A stretch of DNA of 19,899 bases, from contig DDYQ01000252.1 of the NCBI GenBank assembly GCA_002348005.1, forward strand, positions 191 to 20,089, written 5' to 3'. Below, piece by piece: positions 1 to 8,311 of the stretch (positions are counted from its first letter, which is position 1; each line of letters begins with the position of its first letter). The position numbers and the translations under genes are program-made. The notes under the pieces were generated by a model that worked only from the letters and a program-made list of their open reading frames with translations, ran no database searches and was not told where the DNA came from. Source of the stretch: Desulfobacteraceae bacterium UBA2230. Its GTDB lineage: Bacteria; Desulfobacterota; Desulfobacteria; Desulfobacterales; Desulfosarcinaceae.

Positions 1-25
1 CACTCTCCCACTGAGTTAACCGCCC
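1..25 (-). tRNA. tRNA, 5' part only (cut by window edge)
   Basis: Read on the minus strand, the first 25 bases form the start of a tRNA. They give a seven-base acceptor strand (GGGCGGT), T8-A9, a D stem ACTC/GAGT and a D loop containing the GGG run with the usual flanking A residues. The anticodon and T arms lie outside the window, so the amino acid cannot be read. The acceptor sequence resembles some bacterial tRNA-Val genes, which is only a guess. A sigma70-like promoter lies just upstream, so the gene is probably transcribed independently of scpB. Confidence 0.75.
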
Positions 26-61
26 ATGTGCCGCGCAGGAGCGCACTTAAATCGTCCGCTT

Positions 62-90
62 CATATAGGTGCAGCCCCACGGCAAGTCAA
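62..90 (-). promoter_or_regulatory. sigma70-like promoter for the tRNA
   Basis: On the minus strand a -35 element TTGACT (85-90) is followed by exactly 17 bases and a -10-like element TATATG (62-67). A GC-rich discriminator follows. The predicted start is near position 55, about 30 bases before the tRNA 5' end at 25. The spacing and the -35 are close to consensus; the -10 matches 4 of 6. Confidence 0.6.
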
Positions 91-102
91 GCCTTTTTTG
101 GG

Positions 103-879
103 CTATAGCCGCGGATCCGGCTCCTGGGATTGATCATCTTCAATCGATAACGAATCCGATGCGTTGGCACCGGGTTCGGCTTCCGGATCTTCCGCCAGAG
201 CCTTCGGGGCATCGGCTTCGGGAGGTTCCACCCCTGCAGCTTCTTCACAGTCCCGGGGTTCTGTCTGCGCGGGCGGTTCCGGGTCCGTTCCATCTTCCGT
301 CGCATTTGCCGGGGGAGCCGCTTCTTCGGCCGCTGATCGGTTCGGCGCGCCGGCGTAGGCATTGCCTAATTCCTGGATCTCCCTGGGACTGGGTAGATCC
401 TTCAGATCCCTGAGATCGAACAACTCCAAAAACGTGCGCGTGGTGGCATAAATCAGAGGACGGCCAGGAATTTCGCGGCGCCCAAGGACGCGGATCAATT
501 TGCGTTCCATCAGTTGGCGCAGAACCCCTCCGCAATCGACGCCCCGAATATGTTCGATGTCGGCCCGTATGATGGGTTGCCGGTATGCGATGAGCGCCAG
601 CGTCTCCAGAGCCGCTTTGCTCAGGCGTTGCGGTGAGGGTTGCAGCAAACGTTTGATCCACTCGTTATATTCCGGCCGCGAGCGCAATTGCCAACCGCCC
701 GCCACCTCGAACAGACCGAAACCGCCGCCCCGCTGATTGTATTCTTCCTGAAGGCACCCCAATGCCGCCCGGATCTCGCGGGTGTCGACCGTTTCCAGAA
801 TACTTTTCAACTTATCCGCAGTGAGTGGTTCGTCGGCGGCAAACAGGAGACTCTCGATGATACTGTGCAGTTCAGGCAT
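103..879 (-). CDS. scpB: Segregation and condensation protein B (ScpB)
   Basis: ScpB is the winged-helix kleisin partner that binds ScpA and SMC to form the bacterial condensin for chromosome compaction and segregation. The first 175 residues match the family well: the opening IIESLLFAADEPLT, the segment LSKAALETLALIAYRQPI (residues 86-103) and the second winged helix with RREIPGRPLIYATT (134-147). The protein is 258 residues, longer than the usual 180-200, because residues from about 176 onward form a low-complexity tail rich in Ala, Pro, Glu and Asp, presumably disordered. It starts nine bases after the scpA stop with no strong ribosome binding site, which suggests translational coupling. 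The scpA-scpB pairing supports both calls. Confidence 0.95.
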   Translation of the reverse strand: MPELHSIIESLLFAADEPLTADKLKSILETVDTREIRAALGCLQEEYNQRGGGFGLFEVAGGWQLRSRPEYNEWIKRLLQPSPQRLSKAALETLALIAYRQPIIRADIEHIRGVDCGGVLRQLMERKLIRVLGRREIPGRPLIYATTRTFLELFDLRDLKDLPSPREIQELGNAYAGAPNRSAAEEAAPPANATEDGTDPEPPAQTEPRDCEEAAGVEPPEADAPKALAEDPEAEPGANASDSLSIEDDQSQEPDPRL

Positions 880-888
880 GGCGGTTGG

Positions 889-1611
889 CTACTGATAGAA
901 TAGACGGATAATGCCGCTTTGGCTGCTTTGGACCACACGCACCAGGTTCAGTTTCATCAATTCCAACAATGCCAGAAAGGTGACGATCAGAAAACGCTTT
1001 TCCGGAAGACCCTCGAAAAGTTCGTAAAAGGTAATGGAACCCTGTTGTTCGATTACGGCAATGATCGCATTCATGCGGTCCTGGACCGAGATGCGCTCGG
1101 TGGCCAGGTCGACCGTGTGGTCCTTGGCGATTTTCTGAAGAATTTTCTGAAAAGCATCGATCAGTTCGAACAGGCCTACCTGGATAGTGTCCTGCTCCGG
1201 CGGAAGGTACTCTTTGGTGTTGGGGCGCCGTGCAAAAATTTTGTCGCCCAGCAGATTGCGTTCGGCCAATGCCTCGGCCGCCGATTTGATCTGCAGGTAC
1301 TCGGCCAGGGGGCGGATGATTTCGAGCCTCGGATCCTCGGTGTCCTCCTCGTCGCCATGCGACGGCAACAGCATCCGTGACTTGATCTGCGCCAGGGTGG
1401 AGGCCATTAACAGAAACTCGCCCACATTATCGATGTTCAGAAGCTGCATCCATTCAATATAGGTCAGGTACTGTTCGGTGATCAATCCGATGGGAATATC
1501 GTAGACATCCACCTCGTTTTTTTTGATTAAATGGATCAGCAGGTCCATGGGGCCTTCGAAAACATTTTCGAGAAAGACCTTGTATTCCGCTGCTGGGGTA
1601 TCGATGTCCAT
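889..1611 (-). CDS. scpA: Segregation and condensation protein A (ScpA)
   Basis: ScpA is the kleisin that bridges the SMC heads and is bound by ScpB. The N-terminus carries the family signature FEGPMDLLIHLIKKNEVDVYDIPI (residues about 18-41), followed by the LTYIEWMQLLNIDNVGEFLLMASTLAQIKSRMLLP segment. The C-terminal winged helix that contacts the SMC head ends the protein (about 195-240). Length 240 is normal. It lies 19 bases downstream of trpS, and that spacing suggests one transcript with trpS and the nucleotidyltransferase fusion upstream and scpB downstream. The ribosome binding site before ATG 1611 is weak (an AGG about ten bases upstream). No key feature is missing. Confidence 0.95.
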   Translation of the reverse strand: MDIDTPAAEYKVFLENVFEGPMDLLIHLIKKNEVDVYDIPIGLITEQYLTYIEWMQLLNIDNVGEFLLMASTLAQIKSRMLLPSHGDEEDTEDPRLEIIRPLAEYLQIKSAAEALAERNLLGDKIFARRPNTKEYLPPEQDTIQVGLFELIDAFQKILQKIAKDHTVDLATERISVQDRMNAIIAVIEQQGSITFYELFEGLPEKRFLIVTFLALLELMKLNLVRVVQSSQSGIIRLFYQ

Positions 1612-1630
1612 GAAAGATCAACCTGCGCGA

Positions 1631-2620
1631 TCAAAAAATATTGATGGCCGCCCGCACCTGTTGCATGGTCTGCCGCGCGACTTCGCGGGCTTTGCGGCTT
1701 CCCGTTTCCATGATTTCCTGCACCAGGCCGGGATTGGCTTCGTAGTGCCGCCGCGTCTCCAGCATCGGCGCCATGGCCGCGACCAGGTTCTCGGCCATGG
1801 CCTTCTTGCATTCGACACAGCCGATCTGGGCCGCCCGGCAATGGACATTGATGTCCTGGGTGGCCTGCGGGTCGGTATACAGCTTATGAAATTCGAACAC
1901 GTTGCAGATGTCCGGATTGCCGGGGTCACTGCGGCGTGCACGTTGCGGGTCGGTGATCATCTGCATTACTTTCGATCGGACCTGATCGGGGCCGTCGGAC
2001 AAAAATATGGCGTTGTCATAACTTTTGCTCATTTTGCGGCGGTCCAGACCCAGAATTTTCGGTGTTTGGGTCAAGATCGACTCTGGTTCGGGAAAGACAT
2101 CACCATATAAAAAATTGAAGCGCCGGGCGATTTCCCGGGTAATCTCGACATGAGGCACCTGGTCGACACCTACTGGTACCCCGTTGGCCTTGTAGATGAT
2201 GATATCGGCAGCCTGCAAAACCGGATACCCCAGGAAACCGAAGGTCGACAAATCCTTGTTCTGGATCTGGACGATCTGGTCCTTGTACGTCGGGTTGCGT
2301 TCCAGCCACGGCACCGGTGTGATCATCGAGAGGATTAAAAACAATTCAGCATGCTCAGGCACTTTGGACTGGACGAACAGGGTGCTTTTTTCAGGCGAGA
2401 GCCCGGCGCTCAACCAGTCAATGACGATCTGACGCACATAATCGGCCATATTTTTCGGATTTTCATAATCACTGGTCAGGGCGTGCCAGTCGGCCACAAA
2501 GAAGAAGCATTCATACTGGTCCTGCATTTCCACCCAGTTTTTCAAGGCACCGAGATAATTACCCAGGTGAAGGGGCCCCGTCGGCCGCATCCCGCTCAAA
2601 ACACGTTTTTTTCCGGTCAT
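1631..2620 (-). CDS. trpS: Tryptophanyl-tRNA synthetase (TrpS)
   Basis: This is a class Ic aminoacyl-tRNA synthetase that charges tRNA-Trp with tryptophan using ATP. The HIGH-equivalent is PLHLGNY (residues 16-22) after SGMRPTG, and the KMSKS loop is intact as RKMSKSYDN (195-203). The FFVADWHALTS block and GVDQVPHVEITREIARRFN (151-169) are also family hallmarks. Length 329 is typical. An AAGGAG ribosome binding site sits six bases before ATG 2620. It is followed by scpA after 19 bases, an arrangement often seen in deltaproteobacteria. The 88-base gap to the upstream nucleotidyltransferase gene shows no clear terminator, so read-through is possible. Confidence 0.97.
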   Translation of the reverse strand: MTGKKRVLSGMRPTGPLHLGNYLGALKNWVEMQDQYECFFFVADWHALTSDYENPKNMADYVRQIVIDWLSAGLSPEKSTLFVQSKVPEHAELFLILSMITPVPWLERNPTYKDQIVQIQNKDLSTFGFLGYPVLQAADIIIYKANGVPVGVDQVPHVEITREIARRFNFLYGDVFPEPESILTQTPKILGLDRRKMSKSYDNAIFLSDGPDQVRSKVMQMITDPQRARRSDPGNPDICNVFEFHKLYTDPQATQDINVHCRAAQIGCVECKKAMAENLVAAMAPMLETRRHYEANPGLVQEIMETGSRKAREVARQTMQQVRAAINIF

Positions 2621-2708
2621 GGATCACTCCTTGTCAGGCGCACGGCACCCCAGAATGGTGATGGCGTCGATTTTGAACACGCTAATCTATCGGCTTGAAT
2701 CCGTTGAA

Positions 2709-5441
2709 TCAAGAGCTTTGTTGGGGAATACCGGTCGCGAGCCACTCCCGTACCATGCGCATTTCGTCCTCACGGGTCTCAACCTTACCGTTGAGTTTGG
2801 CTTCACGGACTTTTTCGAGGATTTCGCGGAAAAGAGGACCGGGTTTAAGACCCAGAGCCTTGAGATCCTCGCCGCCGATGGCGGTCTGGATGGTGCGCAG
2901 CTGAGTGTAATATCTGGATATGGCCTTTTTCACGGCCTTGCGCTGGGTGATGGCCATCATGTAAAGAATCAGTTCGGTGCGGAATCCATGCAGGCGGTGG
3001 TACAATTTTGCCGCGGTTTGCGGCAGATGATGTTCCAGCTGAAAAAGACGGTCCTGGGCTTGAATGCGGTCCAAGCATAATAAATGCGTGTGACGGGGCG
3101 CAAGCTCGAGACGCTGACAGATTTCGAGCGAAGTCGGGAGATCGAAGCCCCGAATCAGCACCATGAAATAGACCGCCCAGCGCAGATAGTTTTCCTCGAT
3201 GAAGAGCAGATCGTGCCAGGCCAGTGTGCTGCTGACGGCATTGAGTTGCTCAATTAGTTCATCCTTCGGTTCGATAGAGGGATGAATCACCCCCAGCAGG
3301 CTGTAATCGTGCATACGGGCAATTGCAGGGGCCGGGTTTTGCTCTTCGAGAATCAGGCGGATTTCGGTAAAGACCCGCCGGCCGCTGAGACGTTTGAAAA
3401 AGTCCATCCGGACGGCATTATGAATTAGGTTCGAGGTCAACTTGCCGATGGAAAAACCGAACCGCTGCTCAAAACGGATCGCCCGAAAGGCCCGCGTCGG
3501 ATCTTCCACAAAACTTAAATTGTGCAGCACGCGGATCACTTTGTCCTTCAGGTCCTTCTGGGCGGTGAAGAAGTCGATCAACTGGCCGAATTTGTCCGGA
3601 TTGAGATGAATCGCAAGGGTATTGATGGTGAAGTCACGTCGGAAAAGGTCCAGCTTGATCGAACTCATCTCCACATCGGGCAACGCGGCCGGAGACCGGT
3701 AATATTCAAGTCTGGCCGTGGCGATATCGATCTTGAAGCCATCCGGGTAGATCACCACGGCCGTGCCGAACTTCTTGTGCGTGTGGATGCGGGCATTGGA
3801 CTCGACGGCCAACGCCTTGGCGAAGGCGATCCCGTCGCCTTCGACTACGATATCCAGATCTTCATTGGGGCGGTAGAGGAACAAGTCCCTGACAAAGCCC
3901 CCCACCACATAAGCCTCAAAAGCCAGTTGCGAGGCAATTCGGCCGGCCTGGCGCAGCGTTTGAAGGATTCGGTCCTCTAATCGCTCCTGCATAAAATGCG
4001 TGATACTGCGGGTGCGGGCATGCATCGGACTTTTAAAAGGATCGGCTGTGTTGCTTGCCGCCAGACGGGATTGCTGCACCAGGATATTGAGCAGATCGGT
4101 GCGGGTGATCACGCCCTGGATAGCGGTGTCGTCGACCACCGGAAGTATGCGTTGCTTGTTGGTGATGATTTTTTCCTGCACTTCCGGCAATTCCGCCTCC
4201 GGAGAGACCTGCTCCACTTCGGTATTCATGTAGTCTTTGACAGGGGTCTGGCCGAGTTCATGAAAAATGACTTTCTCGATCACCTGACGGGTAATGTAGC
4301 CCGTCAGGCGGTGGGGCGAATCAGCATTCACCACCAGCAAGGCATTGATGTTGTAGCGCGTCAGCAGGGCATTGGCGTCGGCGCAGCTGACATCGGTTTT
4401 GACCGTTATGGCCGGTGAAGTCATCAGGTGGCGGGCCTGCCGCCGGGTTCTGATTTGGCGGTGCAGCTCTCGGAAAAGCGATTGTTCGACCTGGGCCAGG
4501 GTTTCACCTTTGATCACGGCCGATGCGGCAGAGGGGTGACCGCCGCCGCCGAGTGTCCCCAGAATGTCGCCCGTATCCACATCATCGGTCCGGCTGCGTG
4601 CCACGATGTAAACTTTATTCTCCATCATGGCCAGGGCAAACAGGGCGTCGATCTCCTCCATTTTGACCATCTTGTGAACAAGAAAGGCGAAATCCGGCAG
4701 ATAGTGATCGTAGGCGACCCGCGTGACCACCACCTCGACGCCATTGATAATGTGGCGGGTGGTGGCCTGAATCATGTCGTTCAGGTAACCGATCTGTTCG
4801 GGGCTGATTTCGCGGGCGATCAGGCTTGAAATGATGTTGATGTTGGCCCCGCGTGATACCAGAAAGGCGGCGGCATCCAGATCCTCGGCCGTCGTGGAGT
4901 TGAAGGTAAACGATCCCGTATCCTCATAGATGCCCAGGCACATGATAGTGGCTTCCTCGGCGGTCAGGGTCAGGGAGCGTTGTCGGATGATGTCCGTCAA
5001 AATAGTGACCGTGGCACCAGTCAGGCGGTGTACATCATGCTGGCCTCGGATGTCGTCCGCTTTCACGGGGTGGTGGTCGTAAGTATGAATTTCCAGATCC
5101 TGGTTCTCGAGAATGGCCGCCAGTTTGCCGATGCGGTCGCTGCGGCAGGTATCGACAAGGATCAGGCGCTTCACCTCCGGCATGCGGATATCTTTTATCT
5201 CCGTTAAATTGAACAGGTAAACCATCGACTGAATGAAAAAGTTGCGCAGGTTCTTTTCCTGGGAACCCGGGAAAACCACTTTGGCGCCGGGGTACAGTTT
5301 TTGAGCGGCGAGCAGGGATCCCAGGGCATCGAAATCGGCGTTGATATGCGTGGTGATAACGGTGAGTTTATCCGAAGCGTGGGCCTGCATCGATTCCAGC
5401 TTGCGCTGCGCAGTTGTGGGATTGTAGGGCGGTCTGGTCAT
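2709..5441 (-). CDS. DHH / CBS / tRNA nucleotidyltransferase (CCA- or A-adding, poly(A) polymerase family) fusion
   Basis: This is a three-part fusion protein; numbering is from ATG 5441 (910 residues). An N-terminal DHH phosphoesterase module has NADFDALGS, a VDT motif, YDHHP (DHHP at 122-125) and the DHHA1 motif GGGGHPSAA (298-306). Two CBS domains follow (about 340-393 and 404-458), likely nucleotide sensors. The C-terminal class II nucleotidyltransferase has GGFVRD (514-519), the metal-binding pair DLD (528, 530), RRDFTIN (601-607) and EDPTRAFRAIRF (646-657). It should add all or part of the tRNA 3' CCA. The same architecture is known from Aquifex and deltaproteobacteria, where A addition and CC addition can be split between enzymes. 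The start is uncertain: the frame is open to TTG 5477, with further ATGs at 5462 and 5390. I prefer 5441 because it has an AGG just upstream. Confidence 0.9.
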   Translation of the reverse strand: MTRPPYNPTTAQRKLESMQAHASDKLTVITTHINADFDALGSLLAAQKLYPGAKVVFPGSQEKNLRNFFIQSMVYLFNLTEIKDIRMPEVKRLILVDTCRSDRIGKLAAILENQDLEIHTYDHHPVKADDIRGQHDVHRLTGATVTILTDIIRQRSLTLTAEEATIMCLGIYEDTGSFTFNSTTAEDLDAAAFLVSRGANINIISSLIAREISPEQIGYLNDMIQATTRHIINGVEVVVTRVAYDHYLPDFAFLVHKMVKMEEIDALFALAMMENKVYIVARSRTDDVDTGDILGTLGGGGHPSAASAVIKGETLAQVEQSLFRELHRQIRTRRQARHLMTSPAITVKTDVSCADANALLTRYNINALLVVNADSPHRLTGYITRQVIEKVIFHELGQTPVKDYMNTEVEQVSPEAELPEVQEKIITNKQRILPVVDDTAIQGVITRTDLLNILVQQSRLAASNTADPFKSPMHARTRSITHFMQERLEDRILQTLRQAGRIASQLAFEAYVVGGFVRDLFLYRPNEDLDIVVEGDGIAFAKALAVESNARIHTHKKFGTAVVIYPDGFKIDIATARLEYYRSPAALPDVEMSSIKLDLFRRDFTINTLAIHLNPDKFGQLIDFFTAQKDLKDKVIRVLHNLSFVEDPTRAFRAIRFEQRFGFSIGKLTSNLIHNAVRMDFFKRLSGRRVFTEIRLILEEQNPAPAIARMHDYSLLGVIHPSIEPKDELIEQLNAVSSTLAWHDLLFIEENYLRWAVYFMVLIRGFDLPTSLEICQRLELAPRHTHLLCLDRIQAQDRLFQLEHHLPQTAAKLYHRLHGFRTELILYMMAITQRKAVKKAISRYYTQLRTIQTAIGGEDLKALGLKPGPLFREILEKVREAKLNGKVETREDEMRMVREWLATGIPQQSS

Positions 5442-5478
5442 CGCCTGAAAATAGTCACACATCCTTTTATTTGGCAAG

Positions 5479-5501
5479 GAGAACCGCTGGATTAGGTTCT
5501 C
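5479..5501. repeat. Inverted repeat (7-bp stem) upstream of the nucleotidyltransferase gene
   Basis: GAGAACC (5479-5485) and GGTTCTC (5495-5501) are perfect inverted copies separated by nine bases. The element lies in the divergent intergenic region, immediately before the possible start codons of the minus-strand gene. There is no T-tract on either side, so it is not an intrinsic terminator. It could be an operator or a 5' leader hairpin. Confidence 0.5.
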
Positions 5502-5505
5502 AAGA

Positions 5506-5525
5506 TTTCGGTAGAACGACCGAAA
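5506..5525. repeat. Second inverted repeat (7-bp stem) in the divergent intergenic region
   Basis: TTTCGGT (5506-5512) and ACCGAAA (5519-5525) form a perfect 7-bp inverted repeat around a six-base centre. It starts four bases after the previous inverted repeat but has a different sequence, so the two are not copies of one operator. The role is unknown. Confidence 0.5.
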
Positions 5526-5541
5526 ATAGAAATGAGTTGCA

Positions 5542-5557
5542 TGGGATGGACTTTGCT
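5542..5557 (+). promoter_or_regulatory. Weak sigma54-like -24/-12 element upstream of pilC
   Basis: TGG (5542-5544) and TTGC (5553-5556) are spaced so that the GG and GC dinucleotides are ten bases apart, as sigma54 requires, with a T after the GC. The bases after the GG do not match the usual CAC well. It lies about 180 bases before pilC. Sigma54 control fits type IV pilus genes with PilS/PilR-type regulators, but the match is marginal. Confidence 0.3.
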
Positions 5558-5738
5558 TTTTTGCTTACGACCGGAAGTCTGCCAAACGGCAAATGAATAA
5601 TTCTATTGTTGCATCAGGGGCTTTATGCTACCCCATAGCGGATCGACTGCTGGACAAACGCGCTTCGCCGACCACCTGACACGTTTGGTTTGTAGTCATC
5701 GGGCCTGCATTGGACTGCAACAGCTTTGAGGGGGAAAA

Positions 5739-6950
5739 ATGGCGGTCTATCTTTGGGAAGGAAAGAACCGAAACAACCAGGTGCAGAAAGGGGAGCTCGA
5801 AGCGGCCGGTGTAGATACCGTCCGGGCCCACCTGAACCGCATGCGGATCGTGCCTTCCAAAATTAAGAAGAAGCCCAAAGATCTGTTCGAGAATGTCTCT
5901 TTCCTCAAGCCCAAGGTCAAACAGAAAGACATCATCATTTTCGCCCGGCAATTTTCGACCATGATCGATGCTGGGCTGCCGATCATTCAATGCCTCGATA
6001 TTCTCCAGGCTCAACAGGAAAACCCAACCTTCAAGAAGATGCTCAAGGAGATCAAGGATTCGGTGGAAAGCGGCTCGACGCTGGCCGAGGCGCTGAAACG
6101 CTATCCCAAACATTTCGACAATTTGTTCGTGAACATGATCTCGGCGGGTGAAGCCGGCGGTATTCTGGATGTGATCCTCAAGCGTTTGTCAGGCTATATG
6201 GAAAAAGCCGCCCGGCTCAAACGCAAGGTAAAAGGTGCTATGGTCTATCCGGCCATCACCATATCGGTCGCCGTGATCGTGGTGGCGGTGATCCTGGTGT
6301 TTGTGATTCCCGTCTTCCAGGAATTGTTTGCCGATTTTGGCAGTCAATTGCCTGGTCCCACTCTTATCGTGATTGGGATCAGCGACTTTGTAAAATCCAA
6401 GATACACTATATGTTCGGCGCCCTCATTCTTTTTGTGATTGCGTTGAGACAATATTATAAAACCGAAAAAGGCAAGCTCACCGTCGATGCTCTGCTTCTC
6501 AAACTGCCGGTTTTCGGAATGCTGCTTCGCAAGGTGGCGGTCGCCAAATTCACCCGCACCATGGGAACCATGCTCGCCAGCGGGGTGGCCATATTGGAGG
6601 CTTTGGACATCGTGGCCAAGACCGCTGGCAACCGGATCATCGAAAATGCGATTTATTCTGTCCGCTCCGGCATCGCCGAAGGTCGCACGATGGCCGATCC
6701 TCTTTCGACCAGCGGCGTATTTCCCACCATGGTGTGCCAGATGATTGCGGTGGGCGAATCCACCGGCGCATTGGATGCCATGCTGGAGAAAATAGCCGAT
6801 TTCTATGACGAGGAGGTGGATCAGGCGGTCGAAAATCTTACAGCCATGATCGAACCGATGATGATCGTTTTCCTGGGAGTTGTTATTGGCGGATTGATCG
6901 TGGCCATGTATCTGCCGATCTTTAAGATGGCCGGCGCTGTTGGCGCATGA
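5739..6950 (+). CDS. pilC: Type IV pilus assembly inner-membrane platform protein PilC
   Basis: PilC/GspF-family platform proteins sit in the inner membrane and couple the PilB and PilT ATPases to pilin assembly and removal. The protein has two T2SF domains (about 66-190 and 268-393). Each carries the conserved glycine-glutamate segment: SAGEAGG near 135-141 and AVGESTGALD near 337-346. Three hydrophobic spans lie near 171-193, 223-237 and 372-393. Length 403 is standard. A GAGGGGG ribosome binding site lies about five bases before ATG 5739. The N-terminal cytoplasmic segment (YLWEGKNRNNQVQKGELEA) is typical of PilC rather than GspF. Unusually, pilB and pilT are not next to it: the upstream neighbour is a divergent tRNA enzyme gene. 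Confidence 0.93.
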   Translation: MAVYLWEGKNRNNQVQKGELEAAGVDTVRAHLNRMRIVPSKIKKKPKDLFENVSFLKPKVKQKDIIIFARQFSTMIDAGLPIIQCLDILQAQQENPTFKKMLKEIKDSVESGSTLAEALKRYPKHFDNLFVNMISAGEAGGILDVILKRLSGYMEKAARLKRKVKGAMVYPAITISVAVIVVAVILVFVIPVFQELFADFGSQLPGPTLIVIGISDFVKSKIHYMFGALILFVIALRQYYKTEKGKLTVDALLLKLPVFGMLLRKVAVAKFTRTMGTMLASGVAILEALDIVAKTAGNRIIENAIYSVRSGIAEGRTMADPLSTSGVFPTMVCQMIAVGESTGALDAMLEKIADFYDEEVDQAVENLTAMIEPMMIVFLGVVIGGLIVAMYLPIFKMAGAVGA

Positions 6951-7000
6951 TGCGGGTCACAGGATCAGAATCTCAATCCACTAAACTAAGCTGAACGGGT

Positions 7001-8311
7001 GTGCGCGATTTACTAAACGTCCAGGTTTGCCCCCGGGCCGGGTATGACCCCCAGCCGTCATCAAAATGGTTTATTCCCGCCCGGATTGTGTTGCTTCTTT
7101 TGCTCCTGAGTTTAACCGCCTACACCCATTCGCACCAAAGGGGAGATGCGGCCACATTCAGGCTGATCATCATTTACTACCTTATCCTGACGATCGCCTT
7201 CTTATCCTTTTTTCCGGCTTTTTTTAAAGCGCGTTTCAGATTCCCGTTCACCAACTTCCAACTGAGCCTGGATACCCTCATTGTATCGCTGATTGTTTTG
7301 ATCACCGGAGGATCTTCCAGTTTTTTCTCCTTCCTGTATTTGCTGGTCATCATCTATGCCAGCATGGTCCTGTATATGTTCGGAGGCCTGCTGATTGCGG
7401 CGCTGAGCAGTATCCAGTACGCGGTGCTGGTGGTTCTGGAGTATCAAGGCGTCCTGCTGCCGATTACTGCCAGCAACGAAATGACCATGGTTCCTCATGG
7501 ATGGGTGCAGGTGTGCTATAAAATCCTGATTACCACCGCGGCCTGCTGTGCGGTGGCGTTCTTGAGCGGTCTGTTGACCGAACAGAATCGCAGGTCGCAG
7601 CAAGAGCTGAAGGATTTGAGCGCGCATGTCAAGCGTGTGGAGAAGATGGCCTATATGGGCGAAATGGCTGCGGGGTTGGCCCATGAAATCAAAAACCCGC
7701 TGGCGTCGCTCGTGGGATCTATTCAGATGCTCAAGGATGAATTCCACTATGATCCCGATCACGAGCGATTGATGGAGATCATCTTGCGCGAAACGGATCG
7801 GTTGAGCACTCTGGTGAACGATTTTCTGTTCTTCGCCCGCCCACCGGCCGGCAAGCCGATGAAGCTCAATTTGAAAGAAGCGGTGGAAGAGATCATCGCC
7901 TTGTTCGAGCAGGATGCAAACCACTGTAAGCACTTCACCCTGGTCAAAAAGTTGTTAAATCACTCCTGGGTGGTGATGGATCCGATGCATCTGCGCCAGG
8001 TGATGTGGAATCTGCTGTTGAATGCGGCCGAAGCAGTTGGAGATGACGGTGTGATCGAGATCGAGACCCTCAGAATGAGAAACAATGAGATCGGCATACA
8101 GATCAAGGACAACGGGTGCGGCATGCCTTCGGAAGTGGCGCAATCGATGTTCGACCCGTTCTATACCACCAAACCGGAGGGAACCGGGTTGGGGCTTTCC
8201 ATTGTTCACCGCATCCTGGAGGCCTACGGCAGCCGCCTGGACGTGAAGACCCGCGAACAAGCCGGAACGACCATCATGTACACGCTGAAGCAGACCAATC
8301 CGCCCGGTTGA
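7001..8311 (+). CDS. PilS/NtrB-like membrane sensor histidine kinase
   Basis: This is a two-component sensor kinase. The N-terminal 190 residues hold about six hydrophobic spans (near 28-41, 54-75, 91-103, 109-127, 128-148, 172-191), as in PilS. The HisKA domain has the H box MAAGLAHEIKNPL with phospho-acceptor His228. The ATPase domain has the N box MWNLLLNAAEA (335-345), the G1 box DNGCGMP (370-376), the F box MFDPFYTT and GTGLGLS (394-400). The kinase core is of the NtrB/PilS type, whose partners are normally sigma54-activating regulators. No PAS domain separates the membrane part from HisKA, unlike many PilS proteins, and no response regulator gene follows. It starts with GTG 50 bases after pilC, with a weak ribosome binding site, so it probably shares the pilC transcript. 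The start is the least certain point. Confidence 0.87.
   Translation: MRDLLNVQVCPRAGYDPQPSSKWFIPARIVLLLLLLSLTAYTHSHQRGDAATFRLIIIYYLILTIAFLSFFPAFFKARFRFPFTNFQLSLDTLIVSLIVLITGGSSSFFSFLYLLVIIYASMVLYMFGGLLIAALSSIQYAVLVVLEYQGVLLPITASNEMTMVPHGWVQVCYKILITTAACCAVAFLSGLLTEQNRRSQQELKDLSAHVKRVEKMAYMGEMAAGLAHEIKNPLASLVGSIQMLKDEFHYDPDHERLMEIILRETDRLSTLVNDFLFFARPPAGKPMKLNLKEAVEEIIALFEQDANHCKHFTLVKKLLNHSWVVMDPMHLRQVMWNLLLNAAEAVGDDGVIEIETLRMRNNEIGIQIKDNGCGMPSEVAQSMFDPFYTTKPEGTGLGLSIVHRILEAYGSRLDVKTREQAGTTIMYTLKQTNPPG

Noticed and set aside
101..118. Short inverted repeat near the end of scpB as a terminator
   Set aside because: The stem around the AGCC/GGCT run is only four bases and overlaps the scpB stop, without a T-tract after it on the minus strand.
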